Shown here: positions 1 through 10,009 of the stretch, one piece after another | Layout of the letters: every line of letters begins with the position of its first letter | How positions within the stretch are numbered: the stretch's first letter is position 1 | Assembly: GCA_034696485.1 (NCBI GenBank) | Contig: JAQIWT010000183.1 | Span: forward strand, 1-29,660 | DNA from: Isohypsibius dastychi | Lineage: Eukaryota > Tardigrada > Eutardigrada > Parachela > Isohypsibiidae | Direction: 5' to 3' | Length of the DNA: 29,660 nt | Notes under the pieces: generated by a model | What the model was told of the DNA's origin: nothing | What the model saw: only the letters and a program-made list of their open reading frames with translations | Database searches by the model: none | Program-made: the position numbers and the translations under genes

Positions 1-623
1 GACTTCCGTTGGTGTCTTTTCCGGCATTTGCCATCGACAGCCATCCAGCTCCATAATGCTTCAACTAGAAAATTAACAACGCTATAAAACGTTCTGGGTA
101 GATTAACAACCGAGCTAAACCACCTTGAAATTTTCGTCAGCGAATTTTTCTCCATAAATACTTCTTCCTCCAGTTCCGTCCCCTTTCGTGAAATCTCCAC
201 CTGCAAATGAAAAGATTTCCATTGAAATCGTCGCACGGAATTGTAACAAATTCTCTGCTCGTGCCTTGAATCATAAAGTCCTTAATAACGCGATGGAATT
301 TGCTTCCTTTGTATCCAACAAGAGATCCATCTTTGGATGGCTCCGTTTCATGCCGGCGAGCCAATTCAACGAAATTCTTGACCGTTTTTGGCACAGTTTT
401 TCCAAATAATCCAATAACAATTCTTCCCGCTTTCTCTCCACCAATTTCCATATCAAAATAGACCTGCATTTAGCATATCAAATGCGTGGAAATAAATTCA
501 AAATATACAACAAAGGCACGAAAACTTTCAACTCACCTTGTCTGTAACTTTCGGTCCCTTTGATGGATCATCAGCCATGCATGCACCAAACGCAAGCAAT
601 ACGAGCAATGGAAGGAAAGCCAT
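1..623 (-). CDS. Secreted cyclophilin B-type peptidyl-prolyl isomerase, 3' end off the window
   Basis: Exons read on the minus strand: 623-537, 463-265, 200-124 and 64-1 (continues off the window). They join in frame for about 142 residues of an expected ~200. The N-terminus [19 protein letters not shown] is a signal peptide, so the enzyme should work in the ER or secretory path, folding proteins by prolyl cis-trans isomerisation. Visible cyclophilin hallmarks are [20 protein letters not shown], the catalytic-Arg motif [15 protein letters not shown], and GTGGRSIYG. The last exon reads [20 protein letters not shown]; the FITT and binding-pocket Trp region lies beyond base 1. It resembles worm CYN-5/CYN-6 and vertebrate PPIB; I cannot tell which paralogue. 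The intron at 264-201 begins GC rather than GT. The start is fixed by the signal peptide and by a trans-splice-like acceptor two bases upstream. Confidence 0.92.
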
Positions 624-637
624 GGCTGATAAAATTC
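624..637 (-). promoter_or_regulatory. Probable spliced-leader acceptor of the cyclophilin gene
   Basis: On the minus strand TTTTATCAG ends two bases before the cyclophilin ATG. This fits the nematode trans-splice acceptor consensus TTTTCAG and leaves almost no 5' UTR. It is inferred from sequence only. Confidence 0.6.
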
Positions 638-688
638 AGTCACCGCTTCGGGAAACTTGTACGAAAATATTCTGGACAGTTCGGAGAT

Positions 689-853
689 TATAGACATTGC
701 AGTTCGCTGGCGAACCCTGATCAGCTATCCGATCAGTCAGCAAAAATCGCGATTTTGCTGACTGACTAGACAGGATCAGCTGCGCGAGTTCAGCTGATTC
801 AGTCTAATTTTAGGCTGACTGATTGGTCCAAATCGCGAACTGCAATGTCTATA
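689..853. repeat. Fold-back (MITE-like) element with 19-bp perfect terminal inverted repeats
   Basis: The 19 bases at 689-707 (TATAGACATTGCAGTTCGC) are the exact reverse complement of 835-853. Inside, 735-764 is a second near-perfect palindrome of the form AGTCAGCAAAA / TTTTGCTGACT around TCGCGA, and GATCAG/CTGATC words recur. There is no coding capacity. TA dinucleotides at both ends suggest a TA target site, as for Tc1/mariner-derived non-autonomous elements; that family assignment is a guess. It sits in the divergent promoter region between the cyclophilin and HEATR1 genes. Confidence 0.8.
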
Positions 854-1383
854 TTTTATTCTGATATATTCGGGAATATGACACGTCAGATGTAGCACGA
901 ATGGAGGCCCAAAAAGTGTCTGAAAATCACCCCCAGCCCCATCTGACTAGTACACAAGTTATTGGTCAGCTTTATACCCCTTGGCAAAAGAGTCTCCGCA
1001 CTGAGTTTGACAGTGGCGTTGCAAGGTTTGTGTCAGCTACCCACCAAGGGGGCGGTGAAAACGCAAAATTCCGGTTGAGCAATCACCACAACACAGATGT
1101 TCAAGCAGACTCAAATTGAAAGTTTGCGGATTCTCATATATTTGGTATCGGATCTGGTGTTTCGGCACAGCTCGGAAGATTATTGTTTAGTGGAATTCAT
1201 TTCGAGGAAGGAATTCTGTGAGGTAAGAAATCAAGAGATTTCTGGAAGAGTGGTCGACATTCTGAGATTCCCAATTTCAACGCTGGATCCAGAGAGACCC
1301 GCAGTTCCGCGTGACATTTCCGCCGTTGTTTTCTAAAGTTTGAAAACAGTTGTATTTTCTTTCTAGATTGTTGTTCTGCAGAA
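854..1383. promoter_or_regulatory. Upstream region and putative 5' UTR of the HEATR1 gene
   Basis: No recognisable protein is encoded here; the short open frames have no family resemblance. Two acceptor-like sites lie just before the HEATR1 ATG: TTTCTTTCTAG ending at 1366 and TTGTTCTGCAG ending at 1381, two bases before the ATG. Either could receive a spliced leader. A donor-like GTAAGAAATC at about 1222 could pair with them as a 5' UTR intron instead. Confidence 0.4.
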
Positions 1384-4300
1384 ATGACTACTTCGTTGGC
1401 GAGTCAGCTTCAAAAGCTCGCTGGACCCGAGACCAGTACATTCGAGCGACTCGGATTAAAACGCGCATCTTTATTATTTGATCCCTCGGAAGCGGCGAAA
1501 TATGATTTCAGCGATATCCATGGAATCGGTTTGGGAGGTTTGCAGGAGCTTCAGCTGCTCAATCCAGCATTCGAAAATTTCGAGAATACTCTGTTCAGTG
1601 AAATCAGTCAGTCCATCGAAAGGTCCGTTCAAAGCGCCGAATTGAACAAGAAATTGGATGATCAGTTGGAAGACTTCCTGAAACTCGTTTCGCCGTATAT
1701 TCTTCTTCGACCGGCAATTAAAGCACTGGAATGGTTGATAGTGAGATTTCATATTCACCAGTATAACGTGGATGCTGTGTTGTTGACGTTCTTTCCTTAC
1801 CACGAAACTAACATCTTCGTGCGGATGGTCCAGATTCTGGAATTTCGGGGAAATAGATGGGTGATGTTGAATGGAATTCAGAAAAAAGGAGTGCCGTTGA
1901 TGAAGAAGGATCTGCTCAAATACATGGGAAGGCAGCATTGGCTGGTTAGCTTTTTCTGTGATGCAATCATCCTCAGCGCTCAAAAGGTACCGTGATCATT
2001 CTGTCTGGGAGTGTTTTTATTGTCGAATTTGCAGTTCAGAAAAACTCCGTTTTGTCCTTATTCTTAGATTACCCGAGAACTTATATTAGATCACCAGAAA
2101 AGTACCACGCGTTTTATAATGTAAGGAAAAGTTGCCAACCCCTTTTTTAAAAGTTTTTGCCAAATATTTCCCGAAATAAATATTCGTATTTTGTTTTCTG
2201 TTAGTCGACACATTTTGGATCAACCTTATAAATACAGTACGTTTTATTCGCAGACCATTTCTGGAACGGAATTACCGCCTTCAAACAACGTTTATCTGAA
2301 ATTTTTCGCCTCATCTGTGATTACGTTCCTTCACACCACACCGGAAGTCAGCAACACCGTTATCTCTGTTCTTCTTCCCGCTGCTTCCAAATGCCTTCAG
2401 TCTCCCGATTCGGATTTCAGAGCGACTGGATATTCTATTCTGGCCAGCATCGCTAAACTCACAAAACTAACTTCAAAAACCGCCAAAGCCTTATTACTAG
2501 CAATCCGCGGGTCAGCTGTCAAATATTCTGACGAAACGGGAATCAAAGCCATGTCTGTTATTTTGAGCGAAAGCAACCCAGACGAACTGCGACAGACAAT
2601 TTCGGAAATTCTAGTTGATGAAAGTTTTCTAAAGCTGGCTCGGCAATGTATGGAAAAGCATACGTTGAAGGATCTCTTCTGGATTCTGCTGAAAACCTCG
2701 CTTGAGGAATTGTTTGGGGAAAATGACGACCAGGCTGGGCAAGCCAGTTTATCTCTTTTGGAAAGCGAAACATTGTTTCAGTCACTCGGGTTCAAAGTGC
2801 TGGAATATCTGACCGAGCAAACTCTGAATAACAAACCGGATGTCACAAAAGTCGACCTTCCGCTTGCCAAAGTTTTCGCAAAAATCAGAGATTTGGATCC
2901 GGCTAATTGGTGCAAGAATTTGGAATCGAATGGAAAGAAGAATAGCCGTCTTTTGGAACGATTGGATATTTCGTGCAGTGATTTTTCTGACAAGTTTACT
3001 GGACAGCCTCATGGAGAAGTGGAAGCAGCCCGGCGCACGAATACGGCGATGTTTTTGAAACTGAATCATCCCAACGCGGTCATGCGAATTACTGGCATTA
3101 CAGAACTGATGACGGGTGGGGAGGAAAGTTGTGGAAAAGAGTTCATGAAAGACATGATTGCTTCACGGCTCAAAGACCGCGATCCGGAAATCCTCGAAAA
3201 GATCTTGGAGAAGCCGGATGTGCTGATCGGTGTTTTTGGGAATGATCTGGCCGATATTATCCGAAATCTTCTCTTGGAGTTATATTCGCTGGAGAAGTCA
3301 CAAAGCGGTGTGGAATTTGCCGCTTTGAATGTTCTCACCAAAATCACCGCGGTGGAAATTGCAGTCCCGTTTTTTCTGATGGCGGTTCTTCGGCGAAATT
3401 CGCGATTATCGGAACTAAAAGAATTCGCCCATTTATTTCCGCTTACCGTAAGCCGCTGATTTTTTTCGTTCGATTTCATTTGTGGAAAAGTCTGTTTTTT
3501 TCTTCAGGTTAATAAGCCGCTGACTAAATTGGCAATGCACCAATTGTACGACGTTGTTTCAACTGATGTGGTTGCGTTCAGCCCGGAAACCTTATTCGCA
3601 GTTGCGCAAGCCGTTCTTGACCTTTTGACTACCTCACCTGATTTATCCCGTCTTCCGGTGTTTTGGACACTCCATAATTTGATCCGGAACATCGAAATCC
3701 ATCAGTTATTCTTCAAGTCGGAGAACTCAGCCATAATTCTTCAGATTCTTCGAAAGCTACTTCCGGCATTTCATATTTCCGCAACTGATATAACCGAGAA
3801 CCCCTTGGAAGGCGCATTGCGTTTGTTGAAAAAACAGAAGATTTCGGCGGACTTTCTCGTTCATTGGTTCAGTCAGATGTGGAAAAAGGAGGATTCGTTC
3901 GAAGCTGACCGGAATGCTCTCTTGAATACCGCGCGCTTTATTCTCCAAGATTTGCCGAAATTGACTTCCGGGAAAGTTGTTCAACGCAGCCTCATCTTTT
4001 TGTTCGTGTCATCTGTTCTGAAGAACGTATCAACCATTCAGGAGTTATTGACGGCTCTTGCAAACCAGCCTGTCATTTCATCCGGTCTTTCAAGAAATGT
4101 GCTGCAACTGACCGCTTCGGCGTTGAAACTGGTTCCGGCGGAAACGATCGGAAACGAACTGGCGGGAAATTTGACTGTGGCTTTGCTGCCGTTTTGTAGT
4201 ATGGACGACCCCGTAATCCGACAAAGCGCGGTGGAGAACCTTATTCATTGTCAAGAGACGCACAAGTTCCGTTCTAAGGAAGTGGAAAAATTGATCGAAG

Positions 4301-7300
4301 TTTTGACGGAGAATAAAGGTCAAATTGAAATCGACTCTTCAGCATCCAACAAGGTACGACTTATAAAATATGAAAACCTTGAAATCAACGGTTTCCGGTT
4401 AGTTATTGTTTATACACTTTTTTTCACATTTAAGGTTTTGGCTGAGGCGTTTTTGCGACCGAAATTATCGAAAAAGATCCAGAATCTTTGGCTTGGACTT
4501 CTTTTGAGACCTGTCTTGGATCCTTCGTTTCCGAAGTTGACGAGTGTGCGGCTTCTGAAATCCATTCGCTCAGTTATGCCGGCCAGGGTCATTTCCAAAT
4601 TGGTTCCAATCGCATCCACCATCATCGAAAATTACGAGTCAGCTGAACCGGCGGATGTTGGAATTCTTAGCGAGTTTTTCGAGCGCGATGTTGCGGCGTT
4701 TTCGGATTCTGAAAATCTGTTGGAAAAAGAAGAGCAGAAAATAGTTCTTGCAACTGTGTTGAAAGGGCTGAAACTTGGGCGAGTGGGACGACTGGAATCA
4801 CCGGCTGAAGTCATAATCCGCCAGCTGTTTTTGCTTTCGCGCGAACAAGTCGGGGAAGACCGATTCGATCGAATTCTGAAGGTAATTTTTATTTTGTTCG
4901 GGATTTAAAAGTACGGTATGTTCCGTTACTATTTTAGAAAGTTAATAAATTTCCTAAAACACCATTCTGAATTAATATATCAAAATCGTTTTCTTTTTTC
5001 CTTTCGTTTATTTCATAGAAGTTTTCGATTTTTTTTCGTTTTTCTCAAACATGCTTTGGAAACATTTTGTTTTTGTTCATCAGCAAGTTATCGAGATCTA
5101 TGTGGATAAAACCAATCCGTCATCGCGAGAGATTAGCCACAAGTTTTTGAAACACGTCCGAATTCCATCCGCCATCATTCTCCAGCTTCTTCGTTCATCG
5201 TCTCAAGAAGGAAGTCCGTCTAAAGGAAAGAAAGCCTCACACGGCTTGGCACAATTGAACAATCCCAAATTGCAGACTGTCCAGTTTTGGAAGCGTGCCG
5301 CTTCCGTATTGGAAATCGTTCAAATGAAGAAGAAAATTTTGGATATCCAACCACTTATCAAGGAGCTCTTCGAGTTTGCGAAAGAATCGGTGGTTGTGGA
5401 CAATAAGCCGGATCTCTTGGAAGCAGTGGAAAAAGTCCGCCGTCTGATATTTTCCACCCTGAACTTCCATTTTCGTCGAATTGGTGCCCAAGACTTGGAT
5501 GAGAAAATCATTGATGTTCCAGCAATTGTGGACTGCATTCGATGCAGCAGTGATAATCAAACGTATTTGGGTGAGACGAAACTTAACTTGTGTTTGCTCA
5601 GAAATATTTCCTTCGCTTAGGGTTACATATTAACTGGTTGAAAAACACCAGTGTACAGGACGGTTTTTTACTCGTTAGGGGAAAGTCCGAGTAGGTTAGG
5701 AATTCAAGGCGACGCCCCATTTTTTTTGTTTTGATTTCTCTTCTAGAAAGAAATTGGAACTCTAACAGTATTACCAAGTCTTTCAGTTAGATCATAAAAT
5801 CTCATGTAAATTTTCAACCGACTGGATGAAACGAGCGAGCCTTTTCCAAAATGGGGAATCCAAACTAGTGCGTTGCTGTGTCGAAATCTTTCGTATGTGG
5901 CTTTGCATAGATGTGGTCGCCGTTTTATTCAAGGCTGACTACGTTCCTGTTATACCTCGGTTATGAAAATTTGAAAATGTTAGCATTCGATATCTACATA
6001 GATGAGCTGAAAACTGTCAGAAGATTACGTTTTGGAGGTTTGGAAGTGAAACTTCTAGTACCATTTTGACAGCTTGACAGTCGTCAAGTTGATTTGAGAG
6101 GGAATATAAGGCCGTTTTACACTGGGAATGCCGAGATGATTCCATCTCATATATTAAATTGGAAACGATACAGAGAAGATTAGCATGGCCCCTGCGCAAG
6201 GATGACACGCAAAATCGTGAAGCGTTTCCAAATTTTTTGATGAATTTTGATAAAGATTAGATGAAAAGCCTTTTCACGTTGCTACCCAGGTTTTCTATAC
6301 ATACATAATTTTGTTTAAGAATCCGATTCAAGATCGAAGATAACTTGAATTCTTTTCTGCGGCTTTACACATTTATGGATTTGCTGATTTAGTGAATGAA
6401 CAGAAAATACGAACATAATTGTATTAAACTGAATTCAGTCAACTAGGATTCTCTCATGAAGCTCACATGTTCTTAAGGTCCTAATGTTTTTAGCTTGATC
6501 ATTTTTGTTATCAGAGAAGTGTTACAAACTAACCGATCTATGCTGTCATTAGGCGCCCTCGTGTTATTGGCAACTGTGGCTGAATTGATGCCGGCAAACG
6601 TCATACAAAACTGTATGACCATATTCACGCTGACCGGAAGTAAGCTCATGGTTAAAGAAGACCAGTACAGTGCGGAAGTGATCGGTCGGACCGTCGATGT
6701 CATCGTTCCTGTTATGATGAAATCGAATCCAGCAAACCAGCATAATGCTGTTCGAAATGTTATGGAGCTGTTCGTGGACGCGCTGCCGCATATGCCGGTT
6801 CAGAGGAGACAGTACGGTTTTGATTTATTTTCTTCGGACATATCTTGCGTTTTTTCATCATTGATGTTTTGCAGGTTTTTGTTCAAACGATTACTTTCGG
6901 TGGCGGATGGGGAAGAGAACCTGTGGATTTTGACTACTCTTCTTATGAACATGTATATCGAGAAATCACTTCCGGTTGACGAACGTGATTCGAACAAGAG
7001 GAAATCTTATCCGATTCTTTGCGAATTCTTGGAGAGTTTATTTGAAGATACACCGTTGAAGTCGGCGGTAGAAAATGTCGTTAAGATGACAGAAGTTATT
7101 ATCGAAAATTCGTTCGGAAGGAAATCGGTGAGCTGAATTTTTTTGGAGTTTTAAGTGTGGAAAATTCCTAGTTGATGTTTTTCTAGGTTGCGGAAGTCCG
7201 AGCAAACTCGAAGAAGCTTAAATCATTACCGTCTTTTGAGAAGCCGATTATCAGCCCGAATTTCGGACAGGAAGAGAATCTTCGACTTGTTTCGGCATTG

Positions 7301-7684
7301 CTGATATTTATTCCGTCTCTTTTGTCCGGAAAAACTTTCGGAACTTCGAAGACTGATACCGTTCCGCATGATTCGGATCAAGCGCTGGAAAATCTGCTTA
7401 GTAAGCTGCTGACAGTTCAAGCTAGAATCCAGGAGCAGAAGAATAAAGCAGCTTGGATGGAATTATCTTCGAAAGCGTCTTTGGCGGTTTCGGAAACTTT
7501 GGCGCGAATGTCTTGGACTTCCTTTGTGAAAGTTATGTTGCGCATATTGGACGAATCGGATATGGGCAGTTTGAAAACGTCGTTGGAGCAGCTGGGCGGC
7601 ACACTCAGTTTCAAGTCTTCATTTAAAAAAGACGACGCAGCGGAATTGGTTCCACTTGTGAAAGCGCTGGTTGCAATTGCGGAG
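1384..7684 (+). CDS. HEATR1: HEATR1 / UTP10 (BAP28) HEAT-repeat ribosome-biogenesis factor, 3' part missing
   Basis: Nine exons: 1384-1986, 2068-2120, 2205-3447, 3508-4353, 4435-4881, 5084-5570, 6517(or 6520)-6811, 6875-7127, 7187-7684. They encode about 1575 residues in one frame. The N-terminus (MTTSLASQLQKLA, ASLLFDPSEAA, GLQELQLLNPAFENFE, ALEWLIVRFHIHQYN, FPYHETNIFVRMVQIL) aligns closely with vertebrate HEATR1. The later block LATVAELMPANVIQNCM, then TGSKLM and VDALPHMPVQRR, matches its BP28-type central region. In yeast and man this nucleolar protein is in the t-UTP/90S pre-ribosome, needed for rRNA transcription and early 18S processing. The worm orthologue is, as I recall, toe-1. The family is about 2,100 residues long; the last ~550 (including the C-terminal HEAT repeats) are not found after the donor at 7685, where the frame would read 18 more codons (54 bases) to a TAA at 7751-7753. 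Two in-frame acceptors before exon 7 differ by one codon. Confidence 0.93.
6105..6109 (+). promoter_or_regulatory. TATA box of the U6-like gene
   Basis: TATAA lies 24-28 bases before the first base of the U6 5' stem, the normal position of the Pol III type 3 TATA box. I could not identify the upstream proximal sequence element with certainty; it would be expected near 6065-6085. Confidence 0.5.
6133..6238 (+). ncRNA. U6 spliceosomal snRNA variant inside a HEATR1 intron
   Basis: The core ACGATACAGAGAAGATTAGC, then ATGGCCCCTGCGCAAGG, ATGACACGCAAA, TCGTGAAGCG is essentially canonical U6, including the ACAGAGA box and AGC triad. The RNA ends in a T6 run (6233-6238), the Pol III terminator, and a TATAA lies at about -28. 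The 5' end differs from usual U6: instead of GTTCTTCCGAGAAC there is GAGATG-ATTC-CATCTC, an unrelated but perfect 6-bp stem-loop, followed by ATATATTAAATTGG instead of ATATACTAAAATTGG. The telestem has an extra pair, GGAAACG with CGTTTCC, where canonical U6 has GGAACG with CGTTCC. Structure-preserving changes argue for selection; a retro-pseudogene remains possible. It has the same orientation as its host gene. Confidence 0.78.
6233..6238 (+). terminator. Pol III T-run terminator of the U6-like gene
   Basis: Six consecutive T residues directly follow the U6 3' sequence GCGTTTCCAAA, as expected for Pol III termination. Confidence 0.6.
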
Positions 7685-7804
7685 GTAAAAGGGAACGTAA
7701 ATTCTGGAATTATACATGAATTGTCCACTGAATCCAGTTTATCTATTTACTAATCTATCATTTGATGATAATTCATTGATTTATCATTTATTGCAAATTT
7801 ACTA

Positions 7805-8012
7805 CAAGGAAAAAACGGAAACAAGCCACACACCATTTGTGCGAATAATCCGGACACACACCCAGCGCCCCCCTTGATTGACGTGATTGATTTGTTAAGT
7901 TACACTAGATTTTTGCTTAACCTAACAATCAATCACGTCAATCAAGGGGGGCTGGGTGTGTGTCCGGATTATTCGCACAAATGGTGTGTGGCTTGTTTCC
8001 GTTTTTTCCTTG
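7805..8012. repeat. Long inverted repeat (fold-back element), ~95-bp arms
   Basis: The left arm from CAAGGAAAAAACGGAAACAA (7805) to about 7900 is almost the exact reverse complement of about 7919 to 8012, ending TTGTTTCCGTTTTTTCCTTG. The arms differ by a 2-base insertion in the CCCAGC(GC)CCCCC stretch and a few changes near the centre. The spacer is about 20 bp. No open frame encodes a transposase; this is a hairpin-forming non-autonomous element. Confidence 0.88.
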
Positions 8013-8038
8013 AACCCTTCTTGATTAATACCATTAAT

Positions 8039-8632
8039 GACCTGCAAGTTAGCCGCCATAGACTTAACATAGGGCGGTGTCCGTCAAGTTAGCCACTAAT
8101 TTTCCTCGTTGATTCATGGAACCTGGCCATGTTTTCACCACAGAATATTGTAGAGCAACATGTTTTACTCCGTTCTGCCGATTAAGTGGTACTAAACAAA
8201 CCTGATCCAGAAAATCAAGCGCAGCCACGACGACTGCGGGTACTGTAAAGTATTGTTTGGATTGCTGCGTTTGCATGCAATAGGAATGCATGCCCTGGCA
8301 TGGATTTTCTGATTCAAGTTTGTTTAGTACCACTTAATCGGCAGAACGGAGTACCTGAGTTTTAATTTTTGTGGAGCGATTCGACGTAGAACAGAGTTTT
8401 TGTGAGCATTCAAAAAGTGCTCTTGATTGATTTCTTGATTAATTTCACTAAATCAGTCAAATTCTCAATCAAAAAGTACTTTTTTGAATGCTCACAGAAA
8501 CTCTGTTTTACGTCGAATCGGTCCACAAAAATTAATACTCAGGTAAAACATGTTGCTCTACAATATTCTGTGGTGAAAATATGGCCTGGTTCCATGAATC
8601 GACGAGGAAAATTAGTGGCTAACTTGCAGGTC
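8039..8632. repeat. Compound nested palindrome: outer inverted repeat enclosing two side-by-side hairpins
   Basis: Outer arms are 8039-8166 and 8545-8632 (GACCTGCAAGTTAGCC at the left, GGCTAACTTGCAGGTC at the right, then the matching CACCACAGAATATTGTAGAG / CTCTACAATATTCTGTGGTG). The left arm carries a ~40-bp insertion that duplicates AAGTTAGCC. Between the arms lie hairpin 1 (8167-8352, arms of about 48 bp starting ACTCCGTTCTGCCG) and hairpin 2 (8353-8544, arms of about 85 bp starting ACCTGAGTTTTAATTTTTGT). The arms are diverged by a few per cent only. There is no transposase-like frame. Confidence 0.88.
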
Positions 8633-8763
8633 TTTACTGGTAGTTAGATGGAATGTGCTATCGCGGTGGTTGAGACGAGTTAATCCAGACTGAACAAAAA
8701 TTTTGAAAACGCAGTACGTGAGAACCACGAATCATTGAGCTTTCAACATCTCTTTTGGTTTGT

Positions 8764-8774
8764 GGGGGGGGGGG
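8764..8774 (+). repeat. G11 homopolymer tract
   Basis: Eleven consecutive G residues, in otherwise AT-rich DNA with no gene call. Confidence 0.95.
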
Positions 8775-10009
8775 ACTGTATGCTCACCGCAGTTGGGCAT
8801 TAGTAAATTTAAGTGCTACTGTAGTAAGACGGTAGCATTTATGAATTTTAGCTTTTTTGGAGTTGTCTTTTTCTTTGGCTTTTTCTCATGTTTCCATTCA
8901 TTCTTGGTATTTTTATTCGCGAAGTGGCGACATGATGGCTCGCGAATTTAATATGCGCTGTTGTCTGACATGCTTTTATCTTGTTGAACTTCCGACTCAG
9001 CGACAAATTCTGGTAGACGTTCGTTTTCAAAATCTCCCTTCATTTGAATGTGAGTACGAAAGTTCAACGTGGTGGGAATGTTCGAAGCAAAATAAAATAT
9101 CGATCGGAAATGCGCTGGCATGCACGTAATCTCATGATAGATTTTTCGTGAAATTTGAAGCCAAATGGATTTATCGATTTATGTTTCCTTCCCCCTTCTC
9201 TGTCGATCGAGGAGAAATCGATCGATACCTTTTTCAGCTTTTTGTCCCTGTTTTCGAGCTAAAAATTCTTGGAACTTGATTCTGCATTTTGATTTCAGGA
9301 GTTTGAATTGCGCATTAGAATTTGGTCGACCAGTTGCATCCTAAGTTGAGGAAATCATCTTAAAGTAAAGTGTTGATGTTTTGCCAATTTTTATGTGAAT
9401 TAGGAACAGAAAAAAAACATAATTTATTACTGTTTTAATTTTCTCTAACTAACCCACTTGCTTGAAAAAAATATCTTTGACTGCCGTCATGTTTTTTTAT
9501 ACGTCGTTTAGCTTATGGCCCATATAAATTTGATTGTACATAATTTTCCAGATATCACGCTTGTTTGTGGTTTATTTCCAGCTGAGACGAAAATACCATC
9601 TCGCCTCTTGGAAAAGCATGTTTTTCTAGCTCTAAGTTTCTGCCGCAAAGTTCTTTGTTTTGGCTGTAAAAATCCTTGATGAAGTAGATCCATTTATAGA
9701 TTTCGCTGCGAATCAAGCGACCTCGTTTTGACGGTCATGTCGGTCATTCTCTTCATCTGGTGCGTTTTGTCCAAATTGTGATCAACATTTGTTGCGATAA
9801 TTGCTTGGTCGGTTTGAGATGAGAATAATGAGCTCGGAATGTGGCAAAAAAAATATTGAAGTGGCCTTTGATTTTTTTTAACAGGTTTATATTATCTAGA
9901 ATTTTTGGCTTCTGGTGATCTTTCAAAGTTTTGTGTATTTCGAACTTTAACCGGGTGTTTCGGATTGATTTGTTATTTTGGTCTTGAATTGATTCAATTT
10001 ATTTCGCAG

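Larger units (their letters stand above)
5571..6516 (+). other. Large HEATR1 intron 6 (946 bp) containing a U6-like gene
   Basis: This is by far the longest intron of the gene; the others are 57-202 bp. The donor GTGAGA at 5571 is good. The acceptor must lie at ...CAGAG|AA or ...CAGAGAAG|TG to keep phase, because the stronger ATCAG| three bases earlier would shift the frame. Apart from the U6-like gene at 6133-6238 and its TATA box I see no coding exon in it. Confidence 0.7.
7685..10009. other. Repeat-rich region between the HEATR1 remnant and din-1
   Basis: From 7685 to 8038 and from 8640 to 10009 I find no exon with family resemblance on either strand. The first part holds the fold-back element at 7805-8012 and the second holds a G11 run at 8764-8774. 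Sequence should be present here for the 3' quarter of HEATR1 and for the first half of din-1 RRM1; neither was found. Confidence 0.6.

Noticed and set aside
901-1336. Two short plus-strand frames upstream of HEATR1
   Set aside because: They have no recognisable domain, overlap each other in different frames, and lie between a repeat and the clear HEATR1 start; more likely 5' UTR or promoter.
1474-1983. A 169-codon minus-strand frame
   Set aside because: It lies antisense to the first HEATR1 exon, whose protein aligns clearly with the family; the antisense frame resembles nothing.
4354-4434. Read-through of HEATR1 exon 4 into exon 5
   Set aside because: The 81-bp interval is in frame and stop-free, but it has a GTACGA donor, a TTTAAG acceptor and low-complexity residues that break the HEAT-repeat homology, so it is called an intron; retention cannot be excluded.
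8402-8647. Short open frame within the nested palindrome
   Set aside because: It runs through hairpin arms; the sequence is explained by the repeat and has no protein-like features.
8857-9129. Possible upstream din-1 exon containing FQNLPSFE, vaguely RNP2-like, followed by GTGAGT
   Set aside because: The flanking residues do not fit an RRM strand (VGNLP context lacking), no good acceptor precedes it, and it is too far from a matching RRM1 half to accept without transcript evidence.
9573-9680. Possible exon after TTATTTCCAG at about 9580
   Set aside because: The best frame gives about 35 residues ending in a stop and resembles neither HEATR1 nor an RRM.
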